Assembly: GCF_900167135.1 (NCBI RefSeq) | Contig: NZ_FUWZ01000001.1 | Span: 496,001-560,000 of the forward strand | Source of the DNA: Chitinophaga eiseniae | GTDB lineage: Bacteria; Bacteroidota; Bacteroidia; Chitinophagales; Chitinophagaceae | DNA: 64,000 nucleotides | Direction of reading: 5' to 3' | Shown here: positions 9,115-18,488 of the stretch, one piece after another | Position numbering within the stretch: the stretch's first letter is position 1 | Layout: each line of letters begins with the position of its first letter | Made by a program: the position numbers and the translations under genes | The notes under the pieces: generated by a model | Databases searched by the model: none | Seen by the model: only the letters and a program-made list of their open reading frames with translations | Told to the model about the DNA's origin: nothing

Positions 9115-9672
9115 ATGCAGGATCTGTTAGAGAAAATATACAGGGACAATGACCAACTTGCCTTTCGCCAGCTGTTTTTGCAGTATAGCGACCGGCTGAT
9201 TGTGTTTGCGGCTTCGCTGTTACCCTCCCGGGAAGAGGCGGAAGAAGCGGTGTCCGATGTTTTTGTGAAGATATGGCAGAACCGCGCCGGTCTTGCAACG
9301 GTACGCAACCTCAACACTTATCTGTACACAGCTGTCCGCAATACGGCCTGTAATTACCGCATCAGCGCCGGCAGGATGCCGGAGATATTAACAGGAGAGT
9401 ATATACAAGTGGCTGTCAATACCATGGCTGCCTCCCCGGAAGATATGCTGATCAGTAAGGAAAACCTGCGGAAGATAGAATCCGCCATCAATCTGTTGCC
9501 CTCCCGCTGTAAACTTATATTCCGCCTGGTGAAAGAAGATGGTCTCAAATACCGGGAGGTGGCTGAGATCCTCGAAGTATCCATCAACACCGTGAATACC
9601 CAAATGGCGATCGCCCTCAAAAAGCTCGGTGAGGTGATCGATATCCGTCAGCATTTCGGCTGGATGGAATAA
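9115..9672 (+). CDS. ECF RNA polymerase sigma factor (FecI type)
   Basis: ECF sigma factor, 185 aa from the ATG at 9115. This start gives the normal beginning of the family (MQDLLEKIYRDNDQLAFRQLFLQYSDRLIVFA); the 57-residue upstream extension from 8944 is unlike sigma factors and was not used. Region 2 covers about residues 15-85 (EEAVSDVFVKIWQNR) and region 4 about 120-175 (LLPSRCKLIFRLVKEDGLKYREVAEIL). It is followed 85 bp later by its FecR partner and then a SusC/SusD pair. Confidence 0.95.
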   Translation: MQDLLEKIYRDNDQLAFRQLFLQYSDRLIVFAASLLPSREEAEEAVSDVFVKIWQNRAGLATVRNLNTYLYTAVRNTACNYRISAGRMPEILTGEYIQVAVNTMAASPEDMLISKENLRKIESAINLLPSRCKLIFRLVKEDGLKYREVAEILEVSINTVNTQMAIALKKLGEVIDIRQHFGWME

Positions 9673-9757
9673 AAAAAGTTGAAAATTTTTTTCCCTCGCT
9701 TCATAGTATTTCTCCAAAATACTGTCTTATCTGTTACATCACCGTAACTATCAATTA

Positions 9758-10837
9758 ATGGAACAACACGAAAGGCTTTGGGAACTGATGGCCAAACGGA
9801 CGGCAGGTTCGCTGTCGCCCGCCGAGGAGATGGAGCTGGAAGTGCTGCTGGAAGCCTCTCCGGAGGCCGCCCGGCAACAGGCGCTGTTGGACAAGGTATC
9901 CCTGCAAAGCACCGGAAAACCCACGCCGGAACGGAAGGAAATGCTGCTGGACCGCATCATGGGGGGGATTGCCGCCGGCGAAAGCCGGGAAGCGCTGCCG
10001 GTAGTGTCGGAAAACAGTATACCGGTACGGCGGGGCCGTTGGCGGATAATGGCCGCCGCATCGCTGCTATTGCTGCTGGGCGCAGCTATGGTGCTGTACC
10101 TGCGTACCAGTACCTCCACCAACGCAGTGGTATGGAGCACGGTACAAACGAGGCCCGGTTCCAAAACCCGTATCACCCTCCCGGATGGTACCCTGGTGAT
10201 GCTCAACGCCGGCAGTACGCTGTCTTATCCCAGCAATTTTGCTAAATCCGGCAGGGTAGTGAAACTGACCGGTGAAGGGTATTTTGATGTGACCAGAATG
10301 CCTAACGATCCTTTTGTGATCCACACCAATACGATCGATATAAAAGTACTGGGCACCACCTTCAACGTGCGGGCGTATGCGGATGAATCACATACCGAAA
10401 CAGCCCTGATCAGCGGCGCGGTGGAAGTCACCGTGAAAGACGGCGGCAAACAACATATTACGCTTAGCCCCAAACAAAAATTACTGGTGGCCAACACGAT
10501 TACAGACACCGCAAAGCCTGCAACAACAGCCCGTCCGGACGAACTGAAGCCACTCATCGTGCTGGAAAGCATTGAAAAGGAACACGGGGGTAACCAGATA
10601 GCGGAGACAGCCTGGGTGGACAACAGGTTTGTATACCGCAACGAAACTTTTTTACAACTGATCAAACGAATGGAAAGATGGTATGGAATTACCATCGAAT
10701 GCCATAATCAATCTTTATTACAGACCTCTTTTACCGGTAACGTACAGGGAGAGTCACTGGACCAGCTGCTAGGCATGTTAAAACAGACCAAACAATTCGA
10801 ATATAACGTCACCGCAGGAAAAGTCTTTATTCATTAA
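9758..10837 (+). CDS. FecR-family anti-sigma factor
   Basis: Anti-sigma factor, 359 aa. The cytoplasmic N-terminal part (1-95) carries the conserved pattern LAGSLSPAEEMELE (here TAGSLSPAEEMELEVLLEAS). One membrane helix lies at about 96-115 (IMAAASLLLLLGAAMVLYL). The FecR domain is at about 125-225 (LPDGTLVMLNAGSTLSYP, LTGEGYFDV) and the DUF4974-type C-terminal domain at about 285-359. It is expected to gate the sigma factor encoded just upstream in response to the SusC encoded downstream. Confidence 0.95.
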   Translation: MEQHERLWELMAKRTAGSLSPAEEMELEVLLEASPEAARQQALLDKVSLQSTGKPTPERKEMLLDRIMGGIAAGESREALPVVSENSIPVRRGRWRIMAAASLLLLLGAAMVLYLRTSTSTNAVVWSTVQTRPGSKTRITLPDGTLVMLNAGSTLSYPSNFAKSGRVVKLTGEGYFDVTRMPNDPFVIHTNTIDIKVLGTTFNVRAYADESHTETALISGAVEVTVKDGGKQHITLSPKQKLLVANTITDTAKPATTARPDELKPLIVLESIEKEHGGNQIAETAWVDNRFVYRNETFLQLIKRMERWYGITIECHNQSLLQTSFTGNVQGESLDQLLGMLKQTKQFEYNVTAGKVFIH

Positions 10838-10869
10838 TCAAAGTCTAAATCGATAGTTATGAAAGTACC

Positions 10870-10939
10870 ATCAGGATTTACCTGATAACCACCTGTAACA
10901 TCTTTAAAAAAAACGGGAAATGCGCGCACATTCCCCGTT
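10870..10939 (+). promoter_or_regulatory. Two hairpins between fecR and susC
   Basis: First a 6-bp stem ATCAGG/CCTGAT with loop ATTTA (10870-10886). Then an 11-bp stem at 10912-10922 and 10929-10939 (AACGGGAAATG against CATTCCCCGTT, one mismatch) around a 6-nt loop. The second is preceded by an A run and has no T run behind it. They sit in the 175-bp gap before the susC start, as at the other fecR-susC junctions. Confidence 0.5.
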
Positions 10940-11012
10940 GTCAAGTATCAGGAGACCTTTACGCTTGAAGGTTTCAGGGACTCCTATTGTATCAACTCAA
11001 CAAATCCAAGGT

Positions 11013-14000
11013 ATGAAAAAATTTACTAAGTCGGGACCTCCCCCCGTGCGGGCGAAGGTCCAGCAGATGTTATTGATTATGAAATTCACCACGTTGTTGC
11101 TATTACTGGTAGCGCAGGCTTCGGCCAGTGTTTATTCCCAGAAAAAGATCAATATCCGGGCAGAGGCCACACTGCTGGATAAAATGCTGATCATGCTGGA
11201 GAAAAAATCCAATTACCGTTTTTTCTTTAATAATGATGAGTTGAAAGACATAGCCCCTGTATCTGTTGATATGAGCGGCGTTACCGTGACAGCGGTGCTG
11301 GACCGCCTGCTGCCACCGCTCAACCTGCATTACAAAGTGCTGGACAATAATGTGGTGGTGGTGAGCCGCGCCGGTAACGAAATCCGCGACAAACATATCA
11401 AAGGAAAGGTGGTCAACGCCAAAGGCGAACCACTGCCCGGCGTAACGGTAAAAGTCTCCGGCGCCAACGCCGGCGCTGTTACCAACGCCAACGGGGAGTA
11501 TGAGTTGAACGCCCCGGACAACGCCACGCTGGTGTTTTCCTTTATCGGCCATATCCAGCAGACCGTTGCCGTAGAAGGGCGTAGTACTGTTAACATCACC
11601 TTACAGGAAGATACCCAGGGCCTCAATGAAGTGGTCGTGGTAGGTTATGGCACCCAGAAAAAAGGCGACCTCACCGGCGCCGTAGCCACGCTGGACGGTA
11701 AAAAGCTGGAGAGCCGCCCGCTGGTGAACCTGGCGCAGGGCCTGCAGGGGATGGTGCCCAACCTTAACGTGAACCTCAACAACGGCGCTCCGGGCAAAGG
11801 CGCCACCTTCAACGTGCGCGGTAATACCTCTATCAACGGCGGTGGCCCGCTGGTGCTGGTAGACGGTGTACAGATGGACCCCAACCTCATCAATCCCGCT
11901 GACGTGGCCAATGTAACCGTGTTAAAAGATGCGGCATCTGCCGCTATCTATGGGGTGAGAGGCGCTTACGGCGTTATCCTCATCACTACTAAAAAGCCCG
12001 GTAAAGATGCGCCGCTGCGGCTCAACTACTCCACCTCCTATACCATCACCCGCCCCACCCGTATGCCGAAATACCTCAATTCGGTAGATTATATCCGTAT
12101 GCACCGCGAAGCAGATCGCACCGGTCAGCTCTCCGGCGGTAACGCAGCCTCTGAACCCTTTACCACAGAAGATTCTACCCGGGCGGCAGCCTATTTCAAC
12201 GACCCGGGCAACAACCTGCCGGTATATGTGGACCCCGCCAACCCCTCCAAATACCGCTACGTAGGCAATACAGACTGGATCAAAGAACTGTACCCCGGAT
12301 GGGCCCCTATGATGGACCACAACGTGTCTATCTCCGGCGGCCAGGGCAAAACCGGCTACGTCGCCTCTCTTGGTTACTTCGACCAGAAAGGGTTGCTGAA
12401 AGTGGCCAATGAAGACTTTAAAAGATATAATGCCAGCCTGAAACTGAACACTGAAGCCACTTCCTGGCTGGAACTGAATATGAAAATGATGCTCAACCGC
12501 ACCGAGAGCAATAAACCAACTCCTGCCAGCCATGGCGGCCTTTCATCCGGCTGGATCTCCGGCGACCTTCGCCCGATCATGCCCGTGTACCACCCCGACG
12601 GCCACTTCTCAGGACAGGGCTCGTTTACCAATATCGTAGCCCTCGCCACCCTCAACGGCCGCACCAAAGAAACCGCCAATGACCTCTGGCTCACCGGTGG
12701 CTTCGTACTGAAACCCCTGAAAAACCTGCGTATCGTAGGCGACTACACCTGGAACAGCTATGGGCTCAACAACCAGCAGCATTTTAAAGAATACCAGGAA
12801 TACGGCGCCAACGGCATCCTGCTGGGCACTTTCCCATGGAGTAAACCCAGCAGCGTAAAAGAAAGTAACAACAACGATTATTACACTGCCCTGAATGCTT
12901 ACGCAGAATACTCCCGCCAGTTTGGTCAACATTTCCTGAAAGCCATGGTGGGCTACAACCAGGAAAAGAAACAGGTGAAAGGTTTTAACGTAAAAGTGAA
13001 AAACCTCATCGACCAGACCATGCCGGCCATCAACCTCAACAACGATAACAGCCCGCTGGCCGACGGCCGCCAGTACAGCTGGGCGCTGGCAGGTTCCTTC
13101 TTCCGCCTGAACTACGACTATGCCAACAAATACCTGCTGGAAGTCAACGGCCGCTATGATGGCACTTCCCGTTTCCCGGCCAGCAGCCGCTATGTGTTCC
13201 TGCCTTCTGTATCTGCCGGCTGGCGCGTATCTGAAGAAGGGTTTTTTAAACCGCTGCTGGAGGTGATCAACGACCTGAAACTGCGCGCGTCTTACGGCAC
13301 ACTGGGCAACCAGGCGCTGAACCCCGATCAGAACGCAAATACGGATATTTACCCTTACATCCCCACCATGCCAGGCGGTAAAGTGGATTATATCTTCGAC
13401 GATCAGAAAGGTGTGTACGTAGGTGTTCCCGGACTGGTAAGCCAGCATTTTACCTGGGAAAAAGTAAGCACCCGCAACTTCGGTATGGACATTACCCTGC
13501 TGAAAAACCGCCTCAGCGCTACGTTCGACTGGTACATCCGCGATACCAAAGACATGTTGCTGAACGGTTATCCGTTGCCCGGCATCCTCGGCACCTCCGC
13601 ACCGAAAGTGAATACCGGTGAAATGCGTACCAAAGGCTGGGAACTGGGGGTTAACTGGAGAGATAAAATCAACGACGACCTCTCTTATGAAGTAAACCTC
13701 GCTTTGTCCGATTATTCCGCTACCATCACCCGGTACGATCTCAATCCTACCAAAACACTGGGCGACAAATCCTATTATGTAGGCCAAAAACTGGACGAGA
13801 TATGGGGATACGTGACTGACGGTTTCTTCCAGTCAGACGCTGATGCTGCGTCCGCAGACCAGTCCAACCTCTGGAACGGTAAATGGCTGGCCGGCGATAT
13901 CAGATTCCAGGACCTGAACGGCGACAAAAAAATTACCAGGGGCCAGAATACCGCTGTAGATCCGGGCGACCGCCGTGTGATCGGTAACAAAACACCGCGT

Positions 14001-14462
14001 TACCAGTTCGGGCTGAACCTCTCCGTACAGTACAAAAACTTCGACTTCAATATGCTCATCCAGGGTATCGGCAAACGCGACGTGATGCTTGATGGCAACA
14101 CTTTCTGGGGTTTCAAAAGCGAATGGGACGTACCAATGGTGTACCAACTGGATTACTGGACACCTGAAAACCCTAATGCCTATTATCCCCGTCAGCGCTT
14201 CGGTGGCGGCGGCAACTTCCAGGCACAGACCAAGTACCTGCAGAATGCCGCCTATGCCCGTATGAAAAACCTATCCATCGGATACACATTGCCGGCTTCC
14301 GCTATGCGTGCCATGCGTATGCAGAAACTGCGTGTGTACGTGTCTGCACAGAACCTGTTCGAAGTCACCAAATTGCATAAAGCCTACGATCCGGAAATAT
14401 TTGAAGCGAAAGACTATCCGCTCAACAGGGCCATTTCTTTCGGTTTGCAACTGGGCTTATAA
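11013..14462 (+). CDS. SusC/RagA-family TonB-dependent transporter with STN signalling domain
   Basis: Outer-membrane transporter, 1149 aa from the ATG at 11013. The frame is open back to 10920, but that start falls inside the hairpin and adds residues with no leader character. The leader (MKFTTLLLLLVAQASASVYS) begins at about residue 23. Then come STN (about 44-112), the carboxypeptidase-regulatory-like domain (about 121-205, IKGKVVNAKGEPLPGVTV), the plug with VVVGYGTQKKGDLTGAV and YGVRGAYGVILITTKK, and the barrel ending AISFGLQLGL. No degradative enzyme is encoded in this locus, so the substrate is not indicated. Confidence 0.96.
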   Translation: MKKFTKSGPPPVRAKVQQMLLIMKFTTLLLLLVAQASASVYSQKKINIRAEATLLDKMLIMLEKKSNYRFFFNNDELKDIAPVSVDMSGVTVTAVLDRLLPPLNLHYKVLDNNVVVVSRAGNEIRDKHIKGKVVNAKGEPLPGVTVKVSGANAGAVTNANGEYELNAPDNATLVFSFIGHIQQTVAVEGRSTVNITLQEDTQGLNEVVVVGYGTQKKGDLTGAVATLDGKKLESRPLVNLAQGLQGMVPNLNVNLNNGAPGKGATFNVRGNTSINGGGPLVLVDGVQMDPNLINPADVANVTVLKDAASAAIYGVRGAYGVILITTKKPGKDAPLRLNYSTSYTITRPTRMPKYLNSVDYIRMHREADRTGQLSGGNAASEPFTTEDSTRAAAYFNDPGNNLPVYVDPANPSKYRYVGNTDWIKELYPGWAPMMDHNVSISGGQGKTGYVASLGYFDQKGLLKVANEDFKRYNASLKLNTEATSWLELNMKMMLNRTESNKPTPASHGGLSSGWISGDLRPIMPVYHPDGHFSGQGSFTNIVALATLNGRTKETANDLWLTGGFVLKPLKNLRIVGDYTWNSYGLNNQQHFKEYQEYGANGILLGTFPWSKPSSVKESNNNDYYTALNAYAEYSRQFGQHFLKAMVGYNQEKKQVKGFNVKVKNLIDQTMPAINLNNDNSPLADGRQYSWALAGSFFRLNYDYANKYLLEVNGRYDGTSRFPASSRYVFLPSVSAGWRVSEEGFFKPLLEVINDLKLRASYGTLGNQALNPDQNANTDIYPYIPTMPGGKVDYIFDDQKGVYVGVPGLVSQHFTWEKVSTRNFGMDITLLKNRLSATFDWYIRDTKDMLLNGYPLPGILGTSAPKVNTGEMRTKGWELGVNWRDKINDDLSYEVNLALSDYSATITRYDLNPTKTLGDKSYYVGQKLDEIWGYVTDGFFQSDADAASADQSNLWNGKWLAGDIRFQDLNGDKKITRGQNTAVDPGDRRVIGNKTPRYQFGLNLSVQYKNFDFNMLIQGIGKRDVMLDGNTFWGFKSEWDVPMVYQLDYWTPENPNAYYPRQRFGGGGNFQAQTKYLQNAAYARMKNLSIGYTLPASAMRAMRMQKLRVYVSAQNLFEVTKLHKAYDPEIFEAKDYPLNRAISFGLQLGL

Positions 14463-14474
14463 TCAATCCAAAAC

Positions 14475-16172
14475 ATGATGATGATGAAAAGTAAAAATAT
14501 CATATATGCGTTAGCGTTAGCAGTCATGGCGATGACCGGCTGTAAGCGTGATTCTTTCCTCGACCTGAACCCGGACGATGCTTTCAGCGATCCGACTTTT
14601 TTCAAGAACGAGTCTGACCTGAAGCTGTACTGCAACGGGTTTTACAGCACGTTGCCCGTGATGGACAACAATTCCGACAACAACTCCGATAATATGGTGC
14701 CGCGCAGTAAAGACCCGTTTTTATCCGGGCAGTACATTGTGCCGATAGTAAAAAATGATGACAACGGAGAATGGAGCTGGAAGAACGAGAGAAGTGTGAA
14801 CTACTTTCTGTCCCGCTACCAGCGCGCCCAGGCAGGGGATGATGTGAAAAATAAATATGCCGCAGAAGCGCGCTTCTTCCGTGCGTTGTATTTCTGGCAG
14901 AAAGTAAAACGTTATGGCGATGTGCCCTGGTTTTCGAAAGACCTGAATGAGAACTCACCGGAGCTGGACCTGCCGCGTACACCGCACAAACAAGTGATGG
15001 ACTCTGTGCTGGCTGACCTGAATTTTGCCGTAGCCAATCTGCCGGTGCCGGGCAGCGCGGAGAAAGGCCGCCTGCATAAATATGCAGCAGCTGCGCTGAA
15101 AGCGCGTATTTGCCTGTGGGAAGGTACTTACCGCAAGTATCACAACCTGGGAAATGACCAGCCGATGATACGGGAAGCCGCCAACGCCGCGCAACTGGTG
15201 ATCGCCAGCGGGGACTACGATCTGTACAGTACGGGTCATCCTGCTACCGACTATTACAACCTGTTTATACAGGAAGAGCTGCAGGGCAACAAGGAAGCGA
15301 TAATGCCCAAGCGCTTTATCAAAGACGTATTCATGCATAACCTCACCCGCCAGCTGGGAGAGGGCAACACCGGTTTCAGTAAAAGCTTTGTGCGTTCTTT
15401 CCTGTGCACCGACGGCCTGCCGACGTCCCTCAGTCCTTCTTATAAGGGAGACGACTCTATCCAGGCGGAGATCACCAACCGAGATCCCCGTTTTGGACAG
15501 CTGATTGCCACACCGGGTTTTGTGTTCCAGGTAGATGCCAGCGGCAATAAGGATCTTATCACCCTGCCGCGTATAGGCACCAGCGTTACAAGCACCGGTT
15601 ATCAGCGCGTGAAAGGACGTTCTTCCAGCCTGGAACAGTGGAATGCTAATCAGTCTACGCTGGACCTGTTTATCTTCCGTTATGCAGAGGTGCTGCTGGT
15701 ATATGCAGAAGCCAAGGCAGAGCTTAACGAGTGCGACCAGAACGTGATCGATCAGACGATTAGCCGTTTACGTGCAAGAGTAGGGATGCCCGCCATGCAG
15801 ATCGCTGCCCTGAGAAAAGACCCGAAATCCGATTTCCCCGGACTGCCGGTGCTGCTCGATGAAATACGCCGGGAGAGAAGGGTAGAGCTGGCCGCTGAAG
15901 GTTTCCGTTTTGATGATCTGCTGCGCTGGAACGCCGGTAAACTCATCGAAAACCCTGAATCCATCCTGGGTATGAAGCTGCGGCCTGAAGTAAAAGCCCA
16001 GTATCCCAACCAGGGGCAGGTGAAAGACATCGTACTGGATGCCAACGGCTATATCCGGGTATATCCTGATATCACTAACAGGATATGGAACGAGAAAATG
16101 TACCTGTATCCTATTCCTACACAGGAGCTGACATTGAATCCGAAGCTGCTGCCGCAGAATAAGGGCTGGTAA
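14475..16172 (+). CDS. SusD/RagB-family nutrient-binding lipoprotein
   Basis: SusD-type lipoprotein, 565 aa, partner of the preceding SusC, 12 bp downstream of it. Signal sequence with lipobox AMTGC, Cys23. Family features are AEARFFRALYFWQKVKRYGDVPWF, the TPR-like helices, and the C-terminal RRERRVELAAEGFRFDDLLRW followed by YLYPIPTQELTLNPKL. The gene opens with four consecutive ATG codons (14475-14486), so the true first codon could be any of them. Confidence 0.96.
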   Translation: MMMMKSKNIIYALALAVMAMTGCKRDSFLDLNPDDAFSDPTFFKNESDLKLYCNGFYSTLPVMDNNSDNNSDNMVPRSKDPFLSGQYIVPIVKNDDNGEWSWKNERSVNYFLSRYQRAQAGDDVKNKYAAEARFFRALYFWQKVKRYGDVPWFSKDLNENSPELDLPRTPHKQVMDSVLADLNFAVANLPVPGSAEKGRLHKYAAAALKARICLWEGTYRKYHNLGNDQPMIREAANAAQLVIASGDYDLYSTGHPATDYYNLFIQEELQGNKEAIMPKRFIKDVFMHNLTRQLGEGNTGFSKSFVRSFLCTDGLPTSLSPSYKGDDSIQAEITNRDPRFGQLIATPGFVFQVDASGNKDLITLPRIGTSVTSTGYQRVKGRSSSLEQWNANQSTLDLFIFRYAEVLLVYAEAKAELNECDQNVIDQTISRLRARVGMPAMQIAALRKDPKSDFPGLPVLLDEIRRERRVELAAEGFRFDDLLRWNAGKLIENPESILGMKLRPEVKAQYPNQGQVKDIVLDANGYIRVYPDITNRIWNEKMYLYPIPTQELTLNPKLLPQNKGW

Positions 16173-16190
16173 TTAAATACGAATTGAGGA

Positions 16191-16235
16191 TTTGGGGCAT
16201 GTATGAACAAATGGTTTGTTCGTACATGCCCCAAA
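16191..16235 (+). terminator. Long hairpin terminator after the second locus
   Basis: A 21-bp stem (16191-16211 against 16215-16235) closed by a TGG loop, with every base pair standard except one T-G wobble. It is flanked by AAA on one arm and TTT on the other and followed by TGGTTTTAT. It lies 18 bp after the susD stop and would end the second locus. Confidence 0.8.
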
Positions 16236-16558
16236 TGGTTTTATCACTGTGGTATCTGTTTGTAGTTATCTTGATGAGTATTTTAATACGCTGATGTTGT
16301 TTTTCAGGTGAGTGTTTTATATTTTAAGCGTCTTGTAGGAAGTTCCTGCATGGGACCTCAATTCATAATTCGTAATTGCAGGGAAATGTTATTTAATTAT
16401 GAAATCCGGTCACAGCAGGCTTGAGCGGGAGAGGGATGAAACCGGCTGCCACTGGCGGATTTAGAGCAGCAACCAAAATTTCACGTATCATCGGATTTTC
16501 CGATAGTCATTACAGTGACAACATTGCCATATTATATTTGTGACCAAAATCTATCTGG
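16236..16558. other. Intergenic region before the third sigma gene
   Basis: About 320 bp without a supported gene. It holds a likely -7 promoter box near its end (16533-16540). No repeats or RNA gene were recognised. Confidence 0.5.
16533..16540 (+). promoter_or_regulatory. Putative Bacteroidota -7 promoter box
   Basis: TATATTTG matches the Bacteroidota housekeeping -7 consensus TAnnTTTG exactly, 18 bp before the ATG of the third sigma gene. No good -33 TTTG was found at the usual distance, so confidence is moderate; the implied leader is very short. Confidence 0.4.
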
Positions 16559-17158
16559 ATGACCGCCCACGAGCTACATACGGACAACGACCTGTTCCGG
16601 GCGATTGCCAACGGAGATGAGAAAGCGTTTGCGACGCTTTTTCATCAGTATCGTAATAAAGTATACACCATCGCCTGGAAGATCACCGGCTCGGAAGCCG
16701 TGGCAGAGGAGATCGTATTGGACGTATTTTTAAAAGTATGGTTGAAGAGAGCGCAGTTGCCGGAGCTGGAATACTTTACCGCCTGGCTGTTCACCATTAC
16801 CCGAAACCGCGTATTTAAAACGCTGAAGCAGCTGGCGCAGCAGGCCACCAGTCACGCTATCTCCGACCAGGAAGAGTGGCTGTTGCCGGCCGTGGCCTCT
16901 TCCAGCGAGCGGCTGTTGGAAAAAGAATACCGGCAGATACTTCACGACGCCGTATCCCGGTTGTCGCCACAGCAACAGAAAGTTTATCAGCTGATCAAAG
17001 AACACGGCATGAAACGGGAAGAGGCGGCCAGGGTGCTGAATCTCTCGCCCGAAACCGTAAAACGCCACCTGGCAGAGGCGATGCACTTCATTCGCACTTA
17101 TTGCAGCTATCATCTGGGCACCTACGCCACCCTGTTCCTTATTAAGGAATTGTTATGA
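16559..17158 (+). CDS. ECF RNA polymerase sigma factor (FecI type)
   Basis: ECF sigma factor, 199 aa. Region 2 at about residues 20-95 (LFHQYRNKVYTIAWKITGSEAVAEEIVLDVFLKVW) and region 4 at about 130-180 (LSPQQQKVYQLIKEHGMKREEAARVLNLSPETVKRHL). A FecR gene follows 85 bp later and a SusC/SusD locus after that. The hydrophobic tail (YHLGTYATLFLIKELL) is common in Bacteroidota FecI proteins. Confidence 0.95.
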   Translation: MTAHELHTDNDLFRAIANGDEKAFATLFHQYRNKVYTIAWKITGSEAVAEEIVLDVFLKVWLKRAQLPELEYFTAWLFTITRNRVFKTLKQLAQQATSHAISDQEEWLLPAVASSSERLLEKEYRQILHDAVSRLSPQQQKVYQLIKEHGMKREEAARVLNLSPETVKRHLAEAMHFIRTYCSYHLGTYATLFLIKELL

Positions 17159-17243
17159 AGCATATTTTTTCTGTTTCCCACTGACCCATTTTTCTTTTCT
17201 AGGGATTTCTTTTGATATACCCGGCATAAATCCGGTTTACCGC

Positions 17244-18392
17244 ATGTCCCGTTTTGAATCATTATTCCGCAAATCGCTGGAGAAGACCAGTACCGAAGCA
17301 GAGCGGCAGGAGCTCCTGCAACTGATAGCCCGGTCGCAGCACGACGGGGAGCTGTTGCAGCTGCTGGACGAGGTGATCGCCGGTTCCGGCAACGAACGGG
17401 CGATGCCTGACCATCGGGCGCAGGAGATACTGGCGCTTATTGTACAGGCCGGTGGGAAATCACAGCCGAAAGGCCGAACCATGCGTATGCGCTGGTGGGC
17501 CGCCGCCGCTTCGCTGTTGCTGTTGGCGGGCGCCGCGGGATATCTGCTCCGCCGCCCTGCAACACCTGCTACCGGTACGCTGCCACCGCTGGCGATGGAG
17601 GACATACGTCCTGCGGCACAAAGCGCCATCCTCACCCTGGACGACGGCAGCCAGGTAACGCTCGACAGCCTGCACCAGGGCAGTATCCGCAATGCTGCCG
17701 GCGCCCTTATCCATCTGAGTCAAAATACGCTGGCTTACAGTGGCGATAAAGACGTTGCAGGTGCCTGCAATACCTTGTCCACCCCCCGCGGAAAACTATT
17801 TCATCTTCTCTTGCCGGACGGTACGGAAGTGTGGCTCAACGCCGCCAGTTCGCTGCGTTACCCTGTCAGCTTTAACGCCACCGAGCGCGTGGTGGAACTC
17901 AGCGGGGAAGCCTATTTTGAAGTGAAACACGCCGCCACAAGGCCTTTTCGGGTAAAGACCGGCCCACAGAGCGAAGTCAGGGTACTGGGGACGGGCTTTA
18001 ACGTGAATGCCTATACTAACGAACCAGCTATCACCACTACTTTGTTGCACGGCAGTGTGCAGGTGGTGGCAGCACAGCGGCCAACGCTGCTGAAACCGGG
18101 CCAGCAGGCAGCGGTAGCGGGGACGGATGTTAAAATACAAACGACAGACACCAGCCAGGTGACGGCCTGGAAGGAAGGCATGTTCCAGTTCGATAACACC
18201 AGCATCCAACAGGTGATGAACCAGCTGGAACGGTGGTACGATATCACGGTCGTTTATGAAAACGGTGTCCCCGACATCCGCTTCGGCGGTAAGATGGAGC
18301 GGGACCTTGACCTGCACAGCATATTGAGAATACTGGAAATATCTAATGTACATTATCGCCTGGAGGAACGAAAACTAATCATCACACAATAA
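17244..18392 (+). CDS. FecR-family anti-sigma factor
   Basis: Anti-sigma factor, 382 aa. The cytoplasmic part is residues 1-82 and the membrane helix about 83-103 (RWWAAAASLLLLAGAAGYLL). A spacer (LDDGSQVTLDSLHQGSI) leads to the FecR domain at about 175-270 (TPRGKLFHLLLPDGTEVWLNAASSLRYP, LSGEAYFEV), and a DUF4974-type domain occupies about 310-382. The longer periplasmic linker with TPRGK is typical of FecR proteins that partner STN-bearing SusC transporters. Confidence 0.95.
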   Translation: MSRFESLFRKSLEKTSTEAERQELLQLIARSQHDGELLQLLDEVIAGSGNERAMPDHRAQEILALIVQAGGKSQPKGRTMRMRWWAAAASLLLLAGAAGYLLRRPATPATGTLPPLAMEDIRPAAQSAILTLDDGSQVTLDSLHQGSIRNAAGALIHLSQNTLAYSGDKDVAGACNTLSTPRGKLFHLLLPDGTEVWLNAASSLRYPVSFNATERVVELSGEAYFEVKHAATRPFRVKTGPQSEVRVLGTGFNVNAYTNEPAITTTLLHGSVQVVAAQRPTLLKPGQQAAVAGTDVKIQTTDTSQVTAWKEGMFQFDNTSIQQVMNQLERWYDITVVYENGVPDIRFGGKMERDLDLHSILRILEISNVHYRLEERKLIITQ

Positions 18393-18415
18393 CAAAAGAA
18401 GATTGTCATACCAGC

Positions 18416-18462
18416 CATTACTGCGCCCCGGGAGCGCAGCGGGGTATCGTATGCCTGTAATG
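18416..18462 (+). promoter_or_regulatory. Nested hairpin between fecR and susC
   Basis: An outer 6-bp stem CATTAC (18416-18421) with GTAATG (18457-18462) encloses a G/C-rich stem CTGCGC/GCGCAG with a 7-nt loop; a competing CCCCG/CGGGG pairing is possible. It lies in the 96-bp gap before susC. No T run follows. Confidence 0.4.
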
Positions 18463-18488
18463 ATCCTTAAAAATTCTGAAACACCACC

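Noticed and set aside
12609..13787. 392-aa open frame on the minus strand
   Set aside because: It is antisense to the second susC, with no domain or leader.
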